From contig CM053141.1 in the NCBI GenBank assembly GCA_028571685.1, positions 135,994,833 through 136,058,832 on the forward strand: a stretch of DNA of 64,000 nt, given 5' to 3'. Below the pieces are notes generated by a model, which made no database searches, was not told the DNA's origin, and worked only from the letters and a program-made list of their open reading frames with translations. Numbering within the stretch: the stretch's first letter is position 1; each line of letters opens with the position of its first letter. This document shows positions 36,324 to 47,530 of the stretch, piece after piece. Source of the stretch: Heterohyrax brucei. Lineage: Eukaryota > Chordata > Mammalia > Hyracoidea > Procaviidae. A program made the translations under genes and the position numbers.

Positions 36324-38096
36324 AGAACATACGAGAAGGTAAAAGAACACTATTTTAAAAGGGAATTTCATCAAGGGGATCAAAACAAAGATCATCGCCA
36401 CTTCCGGGAGGAGGGCATTTTGTTTATCTTGCTCCTCCACGCTAGCCACAATAATAGCCCCACAGAGCTCTATATACTAACTCCTCCCCAGGAGGGTCCT
36501 CCCCGTGGCCTACACGACACACGTTTTCCTGAATTTGACAACGATGCTCCCAACCTGGCTGGCCTAACGCTATTTTCCTACCTTGCAGGGCAACCTCAAG
36601 ATAGCTCCTTGGGCCCTTTTAAAATGTTGAGAGCTGAGAAATCAGATGCAAAAACTACTGATGATGTGGCAAATGTAATATATACAAGTTTATCTCATTT
36701 TTCTATATCTCTACATTACAAAATATATTTACATAGAACTCTCAGCCTGTTTCCACTCTCGTGAAAGATGAAGTAGCCCCAATACTTGCCAAAGTACCCA
36801 CTGCTGAGCCATAAGCCCCACCCACTCAAAAACAAACACACCCTGTCAAAAGCCCTGTGGCCTTAACCTCCTGTTCACTTGACTCTTCTTTCCTCTATTT
36901 CTCTCTATAACCACAGGTAACACAAAAAAAGTTCACTACAGATCCCTGTTAGCCTATCAATTTCCAACCCTTAAAAGAATCTTCACTGACCCAACATTTA
37001 GGTACACTGTGTCCCCCATACACAACTCGGCCAATTTCTTTTTCTTATGCTCTGATTTGCATAGAAAGCAATCACAGGAAAAATAAGATCTTGAGCAGCT
37101 TTAGAAGCATGAGCACTGTCGTCAAAGAGAGAACTGTGCAGAATAAAGGGATTCTGACAAGGAGGCTCCTCCTTATGTGGCACTAATCACCATCTGACTG
37201 CCTCCTTCTGCAGACTTATTCCCTCTGAGAGCTTCACAGCTACAGTTCTGGAAGAGCAGTCTGGCCCTGACCACAGAGAGCACCCCAGCCAGGGTAGACC
37301 TGCCAATGAAGTCCTGGGCAAACTGGTATCTGCTGAAATGTTTGGTGAGGTAACTAACTACCAATGCTCCTTAGCCAAGAATAGCCAGTGACAAAAAACA
37401 GTGTTGTAACACACTTGAGAGAAACTTAATTCAAGGCTGGGACAGGCCAAACACACACATACTAGGAAACATTTGTAAACAAAACATACTAAATCATTCA
37501 ACAATAAAAATCCCGTCTTTGCTACCTCCTATGTGTTCACAAAAACTAGAGTAATAAATTAAGCTTTTCCTTGATTGTATATGCATATATGTCTATGGAT
37601 GTTTTAAGTATATATATTTGTTTATAAATACATAATGTACACTGATGCTATATTTAGCGATTTATGGCTACTTTTCATTCTTTTTTGTTGTGTATCGTTT
37701 CCTGCCTCCCCCGAAGGGTACTTTGAAATCAGTCCAGTTTTTACAATTAAACCTAACCATCTGGACAAAAATCTTCACATTCACTAAATTAGTCACAGAT
37801 TTTGTGGGTAAGCTGAGAAAGTAAATGCTATGCTCAGTGCTAGGATTTAAACCACATCTACCACAGCCAAACACTCTCTCTCCAATAATCTCTCCAATTA
37901 TGCACGCACATTCAAGCTCAGATAACACGGAGGCAACTACACCTCACTGCACAGGGTATTTTTATAGCTGGTATTGTTCTTTAGATCCTCAGCTAAGTTA
38001 CAACAGAGCCAAAGTAAAATCCTTCAAAAAACTGTTAAGAATGTATTTTACTGACAAAGACAAAAACAGTACCTGTTTTTCAACCACCATTTACTT
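36324..38096. other. Unmarked intronic DNA
   Basis: No recognisable repeat; short ATAT stretches near 37.6 kb. Confidence 0.4.
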
Positions 38097-38146
38097 CCTA
38101 TGAGTCAGCAATGCCTTGACGGCACCTGGCAACAACTACTGGATTG
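38097..38146 (+). mobile_element. AfroSINE/RTE 3' tail scrap
   Basis: CCTATGAGTCAGCAATGCCT then TGACGGCACCTGGCAACAAC. Only the tail is present. Confidence 0.65.
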
Positions 38147-39981
38147 TGCTGGGAAGCTGCTTATGAACCTCAGGACTAATTTGGAGGGATCTGTCTCTAT
38201 ATGTTGAAATGTATAAAAATGTGATTTGAATACACTGGATATATTTTTCAAGCACCGAAGCCTTTGAACCTCTTCAGATTGCATAGTGCAAGAAAAGGAA
38301 AATTCAACATTTTTAGGAGTTTGTGTACTCAGCTGAAATCCAAAAGGGCAAGTGATTTACTGCTGTTATCCAATCACCAGTAAATAATTGTAGATGTTAC
38401 AGAACTTCCATCAATCTAAAACTGGACAGGATTATCTGCCGGAAGTAGCTCTGCAGCTATCTTAACTCCAGGTAAATGGAAAACACTGGTTTCTACACGG
38501 AAATAACGTGCATGAATTTATAGCAGGCTTATGGATTCATATGCTAGCCTTTCATCAAAGGCAATTTTAATTTAGCCTTTAATATGAGCTCAGATCTAAG
38601 GTATTAGACTTTGGTGTAAGCAGGTTTAAAAAAATAATTTTCAGAAAGCCTTAAAAAGGTTAACAGTTTTCCTTTCACATACTACATAGGTAAAATAACG
38701 ATCCACTTAAATAGTCTATAAAAGACTATGCTAGAAAGGAGACACAGACAAGACATGCCCTTGTTAACATGAAATTTTGAGATGCAAGAATTGCCAGTTC
38801 TCCTCGTTCTTTATGCTACATGTGCTCACATGGACTACACAGATGATATGTTTAGGTGGTGGAGCATTTTTAAAATCTTCAGCAGTACTCACATCCTGGA
38901 GACCCTGACGATTTGGTAAAAAGCCTTTTGGGGGGATTAAAACTGGGAAGAGATTTCAAGCTTTCAAAGCTTTCAGCCTGTCATAAATATTAACATGGGC
39001 CATGGTTTTTTATCTTTGCCCTTTGTTTTTATTTCGCTAAGGAAACCTAGGCTGAACACCTATTAACATTCCAGCGCCAGCCAAAGAAACCCAGTTTAGG
39101 TGAGCATTTCTAGGGTTTGTTTCACCTATTTGGTAAATCATCGTCTTTTTTTTTTTTTTAACTTACTTAAATTTTAAAATTGATACAACTTCAACTTTAA
39201 TCTACTTAGGACTATGACAATGCTTAGTTTTCTGAGATTTAAATGTCTGAACTTCTAAAAATTAAGTTGGATGCTCTTGAAATGATAATCAACTCCCTTT
39301 CCTCAGTAATACCAGAAACAGTAATAGAAAAAACTTCAAACAATAGTACATTTATAAGTCACCAGTTCGAGAAGACAGAAAACATTCTGACCTAACATTT
39401 TACAACTTCTTTCCTTCCCATTTGATAATCTTGTTGCCCACCACCCCCAGAAAGAAGCAGATCTGTAAAACAAAGACAGTAACCATGACTTGGGCTCAGG
39501 AATCAGTCCATTTCAGAAGATTCAATCCTAAAATAATGGTACCAGAATTTAAAGGGAAAAAAATCAAACCAAGATCACCGTAAGTCGATTAACATATTAA
39601 ACTTCAACTAATCAGATTCGCATTAAGTAGCAAACAAATGATTTTAGTGCTACAGGAGCAACGGGCAAAATAATAATAATGCAAAGACACTACAGAAACA
39701 ATACTTACAAGCAACCTGAGTTACCAAGGACAACAATTTAAAGGAAAAAGAACACTTGGGGATAAACAGCTCACTCCCTAAGAAGATAAACACAAAAAAA
39801 TCAAAACTAAACTGTAGAGTGTTTAGAAGGATGCTTCTAGAAAATAATATTCCACTAGTGATTTCCTTAAGCCTATTTTTCGTAAGAGTAATAGAAAGAC
39901 AGCCTGCAACTACAATGGCCACAGATGTCATTATTATGATTGCTGGTATTCCACTCTTAACACAGTCTAGTCCTTATAAAA
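38147..39981. other. Repeat-free intronic DNA
   Basis: No repeat recognised over 1.8 kb, in a SINE-rich neighbourhood. It could hold conserved non-coding sequence. Confidence 0.35.
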
Positions 39982-40142
39982 CCAGAAAACCAAACCAGTT
40001 GCAATAGAATCGATTCTGACTCATAATGACTCAATAGGAATAGAACTGCCCCCTAGGATTTCCAAGGAGCACCTGGTGGATTCAAACCACTGAGCTTTCG
40101 GTTAACAACAGTAACTCTTTTAACCATTGGCCCCCAGGGTTT
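39982..40142 (-). mobile_element. AfroSINE
   Basis: AACCAAACCAGTTGCAATAG, AATCGATTCTGACTCATAAT, CCAAGGAGCACCTGGTGGAT and AACCATTGGCCCCCAGGG. Confidence 0.9.
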
Positions 40143-40265
40143 CTATCTTCCTGAAATATAGCTGCCCAGTCTACAGCTCTACCCCAAAACACTGCTGGAC
40201 AGGTCTGCTCTATTCAGCAACATGGCCACTAACTAATGAAATGACGGGAAAATTTTCTGCTGCAG

Positions 40266-40366
40266 TTGTTCGCTGCCATGAAGTCGACGCCCACGCACAA
40301 CCACCCCGTGTACTATAGACTAGAATGGCTCCGTAAGGTGAACTTGACTGTAAGCTTCTAGGCAGA
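40266..40366 (-). mobile_element. AfroSINE/RTE tail fragment
   Basis: GTTGTTCGCTGCCATGAAGT, CGACGCCCACGCACAAC and a decayed remainder with GAATGGCTCCGTAAGGTG. The next copy starts directly after it in opposite orientation. Confidence 0.65.
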
Positions 40367-40592
40367 GGGCCCTGGTGGTGCAAAAGCTAAGTGCTCAGCT
40401 GCTAACCTACAAGAAAGGTCAACGGTTCCAATCCACCAAGGGTTCCAATCACCAGCAGCTCCAGTGTATAAGAGAAAAGGCCAGAAGATCTGCTCTCATA
40501 AAGATTTCAGCCTAGGAAACCCTATGAGGAAGTTCCAGTCTGATCAACAGGGTCACTATGAGCTGAGGCCAACTGGATGGCACACAACAACC
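40367..40592 (+). mobile_element. AfroSINE, long variant
   Basis: AGGGCCCTGGTGGTGCAAAA, GGTCAACGGTTCCAATCCAC, GATTTCAGCCTAGGAAACCC and a TGGCACACAACAACC tail. Confidence 0.85.
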
Positions 40593-40713
40593 GCCTTTAC
40601 AAAAGCAGATGGCTAGGCTTATCTTCTGTGGTACTGCTGGGTAGGGATGAATCACCAGTCTTTAGGTTAGGAGGTAATGGCAAACTTGGTTGTGTCATCT
40701 TGGCTCCCTGAAA

Positions 40714-40770
40714 ACGTCTGTAAAAACCAAAACCAAACCTAGTGTCACTGAGTCAATTCTGTCTTGGAAC
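40714..40770 (-). mobile_element. AfroSINE start fragment
   Basis: TGTAAAAACCAAAACCAAAC then GTGTCACTGAGTCAATTCTG. The rest is missing. Confidence 0.6.
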
Positions 40771-41942
40771 AGCCTAAAAGCTGCCCATGTTTTTCAAGAC
40801 AATGCATATCCTAGGGCCGCTTCAACAAAGGTTCTTCACTACCCATCCCACTTCTCACATATCTCTTTAGTTCTACTTTTTACATAATACTTCCTCCTAC
40901 CACCTTCATTTGAACAGACAAGAAAATTAAGCAGCAGCCTTTTCCTCCCTCAGCTAGAACCCTGAATTTTTAGCTTCTTGACCAGGCAACACAGAAATGA
41001 CAACTTCTACCACAATCCCCTTCCAAGTTAAACAGTACACTTGGAGAGGCAGTTCTCACCATTCAACAATTCATTCTTCTTCTGCTTCCTCTGTGAAAAG
41101 GGTACGAAACAGCAACACTTGGTCACAAAACATAACGCTAGGCATTCAATGCCCCTACCTCAGGGCTCATTCTTTCACCTCCTGGTCCATAGGATTTGGT
41201 GACCGAGTAAGTCTCAATCTGTCAACAAATGGTTTTGCTCTACAATTAAACCATTCTCTTTTTTTTTTGAAACTGCTTGGCTGCTGCCCAACCCAAAGAC
41301 TTCTAGGTTCTTCCATTATTTAGCATTCTCAATGGTTAAAAAGGCAATAAGCTCATTTGGAGTTTATAAAACTATGCACCATCAACAAAAGCATGCAATG
41401 CTTCCAAGATGCACAGTGGCTTCTACACACACACAATGGGGAACTGTGTGTAGTCTCCCCCCAAAACCAAAATTCCCAGTCCCAATTAAGCGCTCTGGGA
41501 GCCTTCAAAGCAGTTACGCTGAGTTGCAAATACAGCAAGATCCACTTGAACTCCAACTGTCTGTGTGCTTTTCCTCCAGAAGGAGGGAAAAAGCCAGGGC
41601 AGACTGACCTCATTAAAGGCTAATTAGTGAACCCCAGGACTTGAGGGGCTACCACAATCGTGTCTATTGTGAGCATTTCACTATGGGGTCACTACTTTTT
41701 TTTCTTTTTTTAAAACCCAGGAGGGTCTCTGCAATCGGTAAGCCTCACATTTTAAACTTTTAAGGATTTCAATCAGGCTATTTTTCCACTATCAATCAAT
41801 CACTGAATAAGAAGAAAGGAAGCAATCCAGAAAGCACTCCAAAGGCTTTTATAGAACCCTGGCATTGGTAAAAATAAGTTTTTAAAGATTCTGTTTGAAG
41901 GAAGTGAAATGAATGCTCCACCTCCTGGTTACCAAGTTTGGA

Positions 41943-42094
41943 AACCAAAAAGTAAACCAAACCCATCGCCTTCCATGTTGAGGTGACTCAATTCCAACTC
42001 ACACACAACTCTGCAGAACAGACCAGAACACCCCATAGGATTTCCAAGACTCTAAATCTTCACAGAAGCAGACTGTCACATCTTTTTCCCACCA
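41943..42094 (-). mobile_element. AfroSINE, long variant, truncated
   Basis: AACCAAACCCATCGCCTTCC, GGTGACTCAATTCCAACTCA and AATCTTCACAGAAGCAGACT then CACATCTTTTTCCCAC. The tRNA-like half is absent. Confidence 0.85.
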
Positions 42095-42679
42095 AGGACT
42101 GAATATTGCACATTAAAAAAAAAAAAGCACTGTAAATCAATCATCACAGAGTTTTTATGATTATATGTGACGATATTGGGGGGAAAACAACTGGTATATC
42201 CATTTACATGAGAAGGTGTTATTTTGAAACTAATACAGAGTAATGTGATTAATGAGACCACTTTACCATCAATAAAATTCTTTATACCTCTTTCAAGTCT
42301 ATTATTACTGTTGATATCAATTTGTCAGGATGCTGATTAAACTCTACTATAAAATGCCCAGTAAATACAGTCGTTTAACGTACTTTAACTTAAGATAACA
42401 CCTTTCCACGCATAATAAACCTGAGATCTACTGTCTTGCCTGAAAAAGTAGTTTCTGACAAGTAATAAACATAATCACAACTTATTCAGCAATAAAGATT
42501 TAAACAACTCTAACATTCACGTATAATAAAGTGCATCAAAATCATCAATCACAATGAAAAGGAGAAAATAGAGTAGGAGTGGACTATCTTCCTCAAAGTA
42601 ACACAATCCCAAAACCCTAAAAGAAGCACAGTCCCTTCACAGTGGATTATGTACGGGAAAAGAGAATGCTCACATCATA

Positions 42680-42852
42680 CATGAGGCCACAGGTGGTGCA
42701 AATGGACCAACCAACAGGTTGGCAGTTCAAATCCACCCAGGGGTACCACAGAAAAAAGAAGGAGCAATCTGCTTCTGAAAGGTCACAGCTATGAAAACTC
42801 TACAGATACGGTCTACTCTGCACACATAGGTCAGAATTGACTCACAGAAACT
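42680..42852 (+). mobile_element. AfroSINE (last before the repeat-poor block)
   Basis: CATGAGGCCACAGGTGGTGC, GTTGGCAGTTCAAATCCACC, AGCAATCTGCTTCTGAAAGG and GTCAGAATTGACTCACAG. Confidence 0.8.
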
Positions 42853-43597
42853 TTTTAAAGTCACAGAACACAGCACAACAGTACTTCGGTGTGTGCTGCA
42901 CGGACCTATACACAAACTTGTATGATACGTGTTAATGTACACAGTGACATCTTTAATGCTGCCCCTGTATTCGTCAAGCCAATTAACTGTTCAATTCTTC
43001 TATTTGGATTCACATCTTTTTTTGCATCTCAAAAAAAATGTGCACCAAAGTCTTTTGTGTTTTCTGCCAAATAATTTAAGCTATATTTAAGAACAAACAA
43101 ATTTGTGAGTATTTGCGTTCTATTAAAACTGCACAGGGACCCCTCCGTTAAAACTAGGCCAATCACCCTTGGGTTTTTTTATCTTAGAAATACTGCAAAA
43201 CTCATTTGAATGCCTTGAACATATGCAATACATTTCGAAAAAGATGGAAACGGCTTATTGACGGGGGAGGAAACCCCACCACAGTTGTTTTTGTTTTTTT
43301 AAAATTATGCCTCATATAAGAGGCTCTGAGGAAAAATGTAAATCCTGGAAGTCATTCCAAACAGTTGGAAGCTCTTCCTCTTAAAGTAAATCCAAGGGCT
43401 CAAAAAATAAATATTCAAGAGCATTAATTTGTTTCTAGATGTGTGCGTGCAAGTAAAACAGCAGTCATAATGTGGAAATTTCAGTCACATTTTGCAACTA
43501 ATTGGAAGCAGATTAGAATTCCGCCTCAGGGGAACCTTGTCAAACTAGACGCTGGAGCAAATGAAGAAAGAGGTGAAGGCTTCGGGAAGAGCTGACA

Positions 43598-43765
43598 GAT
43601 TTACAGCGCTCAGGGCCATAAACGGGTGCTGGGCGGGAGGGAGGGCGCGTCCCCGCCGCACGTCCCCCAACGCCCTGCGGGAGCGCGCAGCCCGGCCCTG
43701 GCCGCGCGCCCACTGACCCCAGGCCTTCCACGGGGACCGCGGGAGAAAACCTACGGGCGTTCTGA
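43598..43765. promoter_or_regulatory. Compact CpG island inside the large intron
   Basis: I count 21 CpG dinucleotides by eye in roughly 165 bases, with runs such as GCGCGC and CCGCCGCACG. The DNA on both sides is CpG-poor. This is the densest CpG patch in the window. Possible roles are an internal promoter with an alternative first exon, or a CpG-rich enhancer. A 190-codon minus-strand open frame crosses it but shows no recognisable domain. Confidence 0.6.
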
Positions 43766-45127
43766 GAAAACCAGTGAGACTGCACGCTGGTAAACTGGAA
43801 GATACAGAAGTCAAAGGGAGAAAGGGCTTCTTTTATTTTTTCAAGGGGGGGATGGGAAAGATAAAGGCGACTGTGGAGGATAATACAGTGATGGAGTAAT
43901 GGAAACAGCTGCCGGCTTTCTCCTTCAGTGTCTGGCATCTGCTCCAGCATCATGGGAAAGGCTGGGGAAGGATTTGGGCACGGAATGTAAGTGGAGACAA
44001 TTGGCCAAATGGAGTTGGAGACGGAAAGGCTCAACCGCTCCGTTTTAAAATCGTGTTTTTCCCTTTGGAGAGCAGAAGCAAACACTATTACTAACTCTAA
44101 TTCCACCTCCACAGCAGCTTAAAGATTTGACAATGTGAATTTCTTTTCATTCGCTTATTTAAGATGTGAAACCAACAATGGGATCCAGTCTAGTTGTTGG
44201 AGTGGGCCTCCATGTGTCCAAGTGTTCAGATCACCTTTCACACATCTTCACCAGAAGTTACACTGCAGCAGTTTTCTATGTATTGCACATCATGGGGGGG
44301 AGAAGGGTTGCTTTTTTTTTTTTTAAACCCACCACCACTGCTTACTTCCAAACTGACTCAAGGGACAGTTTCTACTTGTTATGCCTGTTTTCCCCTTCGC
44401 TGCAAAGATTCTGTTCTAATTTCATTTCCATCACAAAACAATTGGCAAAGAAATAAAATGCAGAAACACATAACTAAAGTGTTGCTGCAATAGTCATAAG
44501 CCTATAATGAAGCACAGATTTGATACCATTATCCATGTACTGTGGTGAACCACACACAAATAAACAGTTCTCCATGAAGAATGAAAACCCAAGGCTCCAA
44601 TCCTTCCAATTCAAACATTATTGTTGCTTTTAACATGAGCCATCCATAAAATCAGCCAAGGAGGTGACAGGAAATCCAAAAGCAATCTGGTCTGGCTATG
44701 CACACTTAGCAAAAAAAAGAAGATGCTTTCCAACTGATCTTGCTGCTGTTTTTTAGGTGAAGAATGTGTAAAACTGTAAAAGCCAGGCAAAGAAACAAAT
44801 AGTACTTTTTTTGCTAACTGAATTCTTGTCATTCATAATGGGTGTAGCAACCAAAAAATAGGAAATGGGGAATGCTTGCCGACCTAACTAGGAAAAACTT
44901 AGACACAACCTTTGAACCGTCGGTGACTAATGTGAAACTCAAAAAGTTGTACCCAAAGCAACCAGAGGGCCAGATGTGCTTTCCAAAAAACCAAACCCAG
45001 GAGTTTTCTTTAATCAAAAGAATGAGCAGTGACTTCTAGGAGTTAAGGAAAGTGTGACCAATTGGAACTTTGTCTTCTGTTGCTAATTGACGCATATAAA
45101 AGAGTATTCCTTAAAACATACTGCAAA

Positions 45128-45147
45128 CTTTTTTTTTTTTTTTTTAA
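45128..45147 (+). repeat. Poly(T) tract
   Basis: A T run of about 18 bases in repeat-poor intron. Confidence 0.8.
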
Positions 45148-47279
45148 TTCACTGCCACATGACAAAAACCAGAATCAAGCTGATTGGTAGAAGATCAGTA
45201 CAACCAAAGACCAAGCTATTATTTCAAACTGTCAAGGGAAGGCAGTAAAATTGCTACCAGGTCTCCTTAAGTTACCCTTCAATAAAAAGAAGCCATCAGG
45301 GAAATAAGAGGAAAAGAAAACACATCAAAACCTTAAAAGTTCCTTTAAGTAAAATTATACGTCTGTGGCACCATGCCATCTGCTCTCTGGTTAACATAAT
45401 AAGCCAACTCCACAACCTAAGTTCCTGCTTTCTGAAATCACTATGTACAACACAAAATGTAATCAATATATTTTTATTTGCTCTTTTAAACTGTACAAGC
45501 TGCATTCATACGGCATTATTGGAATATGCCTAAATGTCCCTGTAGGCACATTTTTCTTAAGTTGCTAGCTGACAATGAGGATTCCCAGAAGGCAAAAAGC
45601 TCAGTGGTAGAGCTACAATCATCACAGTGAATAATAATCAAACGAGGGTTGGGAGGGAGGGTAGAAAGAAAAGGAAATAGCTTTGAAAAATCAACAGTAG
45701 TATTTATTAACCATCTGTAACCTATTCTACTGGAAACATCCTTCATTTTGAATCCACTATTGTAATACACATTTTTTTAAATGTTCATTTAGCCTCACTG
45801 GGAATGATATCTTTTGAACAGCAGCAGATGACGTCCCTGTAGTTCAAGGCCCACACTATCAAGATGTAAGAACTATTTGCTTTGTGATCATTTCAGTTCT
45901 TCAAGCAAAACCCATAATCTCTTTTGAAACATTATCAAAAATACTTCTTACCAATATTTAGCAAATATGCTGAATTCAGCTTTGGGAGTGAGGTGCCAAT
46001 CTCATCCTCCTGAATACCCTTTGAACTCTCAAAATAACATTACAAGCAGCCAACTGCTGGTCAATCTATTATGAATAGTTTTAATAATCTTTTAATTCTG
46101 TTACAAAGCCTTTGTTCCAATTACCAAAACCTTTCTCTTAAATTAAAAGAGCAAGTAGTCACTAGTGAAACTTCAGCTCAGGAACAGAATTGGAGACTGA
46201 GGGGCCCCATTTACTAAGCAGCAGAAGAGAGCGAAAAAACAACAGTAACTTTTTTTTTTTCATTAAAAATAAAGAAGTAAAAGCCCATACTAACTGAATA
46301 CCCCCAACCCACTCCCAACCCAGCATCTAAATATGCAATTACAGTATTTATATATACATATCTATGAAATGCCAGAGTTACTGGAGACCAGTGTGATTTC
46401 TACACTAATACTCTACAGTGACAGCCTACATCATTCCTGTGGCAGGGGTGCACCTGTTTGCTTTCCCCTAAAATCTTAAATGATGGTGAGACAAAGAGGG
46501 TATTATTATTGTTAATTGAGAACAATCCTAGTAAAGGAAGGTTATTTCCACTAAGAAGTTGTTAACAAGGTTAGCCCAAGATTTCCTTATTCTGCTTCCA
46601 TTTTAAACAAGAAAGTTATATAAGTAATTTAGGAATAACTGTTTAACACTCAAGCAAAACCCTTGATGTTCATATCACTGTCAAGTTCAGGGTGGTGGCT
46701 ATCAAAACTATGTTGTGCTAGAGTAATTACTATGAAAAATCTTCCAATGTTTAATATTAAAGAGTAAAATAACATGATGCTTCCACCACTTTACACCTCT
46801 AGAGTGTGTCCAACATGGCAATTGTTTTCGTTCAAAAAGAGTTTAAATTGCCTGAAAACTCAATTATACCCATGACTTTCTAAACACTTTAAATAGCAGG
46901 TTTCATCACATTCAAATCACTGAGCAAAATCTCTTCCCTAACTTATAATAAACATATTTTAGTAACCTCACACACCTGCAACATCATCAGGTATTAAAAA
47001 AAAAACGATTATTCCTTTTTAGCTTTTGGACTTTTTTTTTTTTTCCCTGCTTCATTAAAGCAAAGAGATGACTGATCAACGATGAAAGACAAAGAGAAAA
47101 CCCATCTATAATAAAAAGTTCTAGAATCAGCACCATTTTAAAAAAAACAGATCCCACACTTGTTAACAAAAAAAAACACATTACTTTGCTACTTTTAAGA
47201 ATGCAAAGGCACTAGGGGTAGTAGATTTATGATTTAAGTGCTTGTGGCTAAAATAGCTTTCCAATTATCAAGGGCCTCT

Positions 47280-47530
47280 TAGGAAGAGCAAGAATGCATT
47301 ATGTGTTAATGACCACAACCAGGGGTCCCTTCTCCACTCTTTTGTCAGAACCCGAGCAGATCCTCCCCGCAGCTTCACCATTAACATGTCTGTTTCCTGT
47401 CAGCCCACTCAGAGATAATGTCATTTATCTCAGGGAGGCACAAGCCCAGTCATTAGCTTTAATAAAAGACCTCAAACAAAGGCCGGATAATGTTTTACCC
47501 AGGGCTCTTACTAAATCCAGAACCACAAGT
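47280..47530. other. Repeat-free block with paired GATA motifs
   Basis: GAGATAA at 47412-47418 and TTATCTC at 47425-47431 are inverted GATA sites six bases apart. They lie in a block with other motif-like cores (TTAATGACC, CATTAGCTTTAATAAAAG). A candidate enhancer; conservation is unknown. Confidence 0.25.

Noticed and set aside
36201..36764. 187-codon plus-strand open frame
   Set aside because: Its first 40 codons are an RTE/AfroSINE tail and the rest has no recognisable domain or splice signals. Treated as a chance frame.
43540..44112. 190-codon minus-strand open frame across the CpG island
   Set aside because: Length is favoured by the GC-rich patch. No domain, and no link to ZNF608 in phase. 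The CpG island is reported instead.
45155..45195. Possible AfroSINE start (AAAAACCAGAATCAAGCTGA)
   Set aside because: Only about 25 bases resemble the element and nothing follows, so it was not counted against the AfroSINE-free block.
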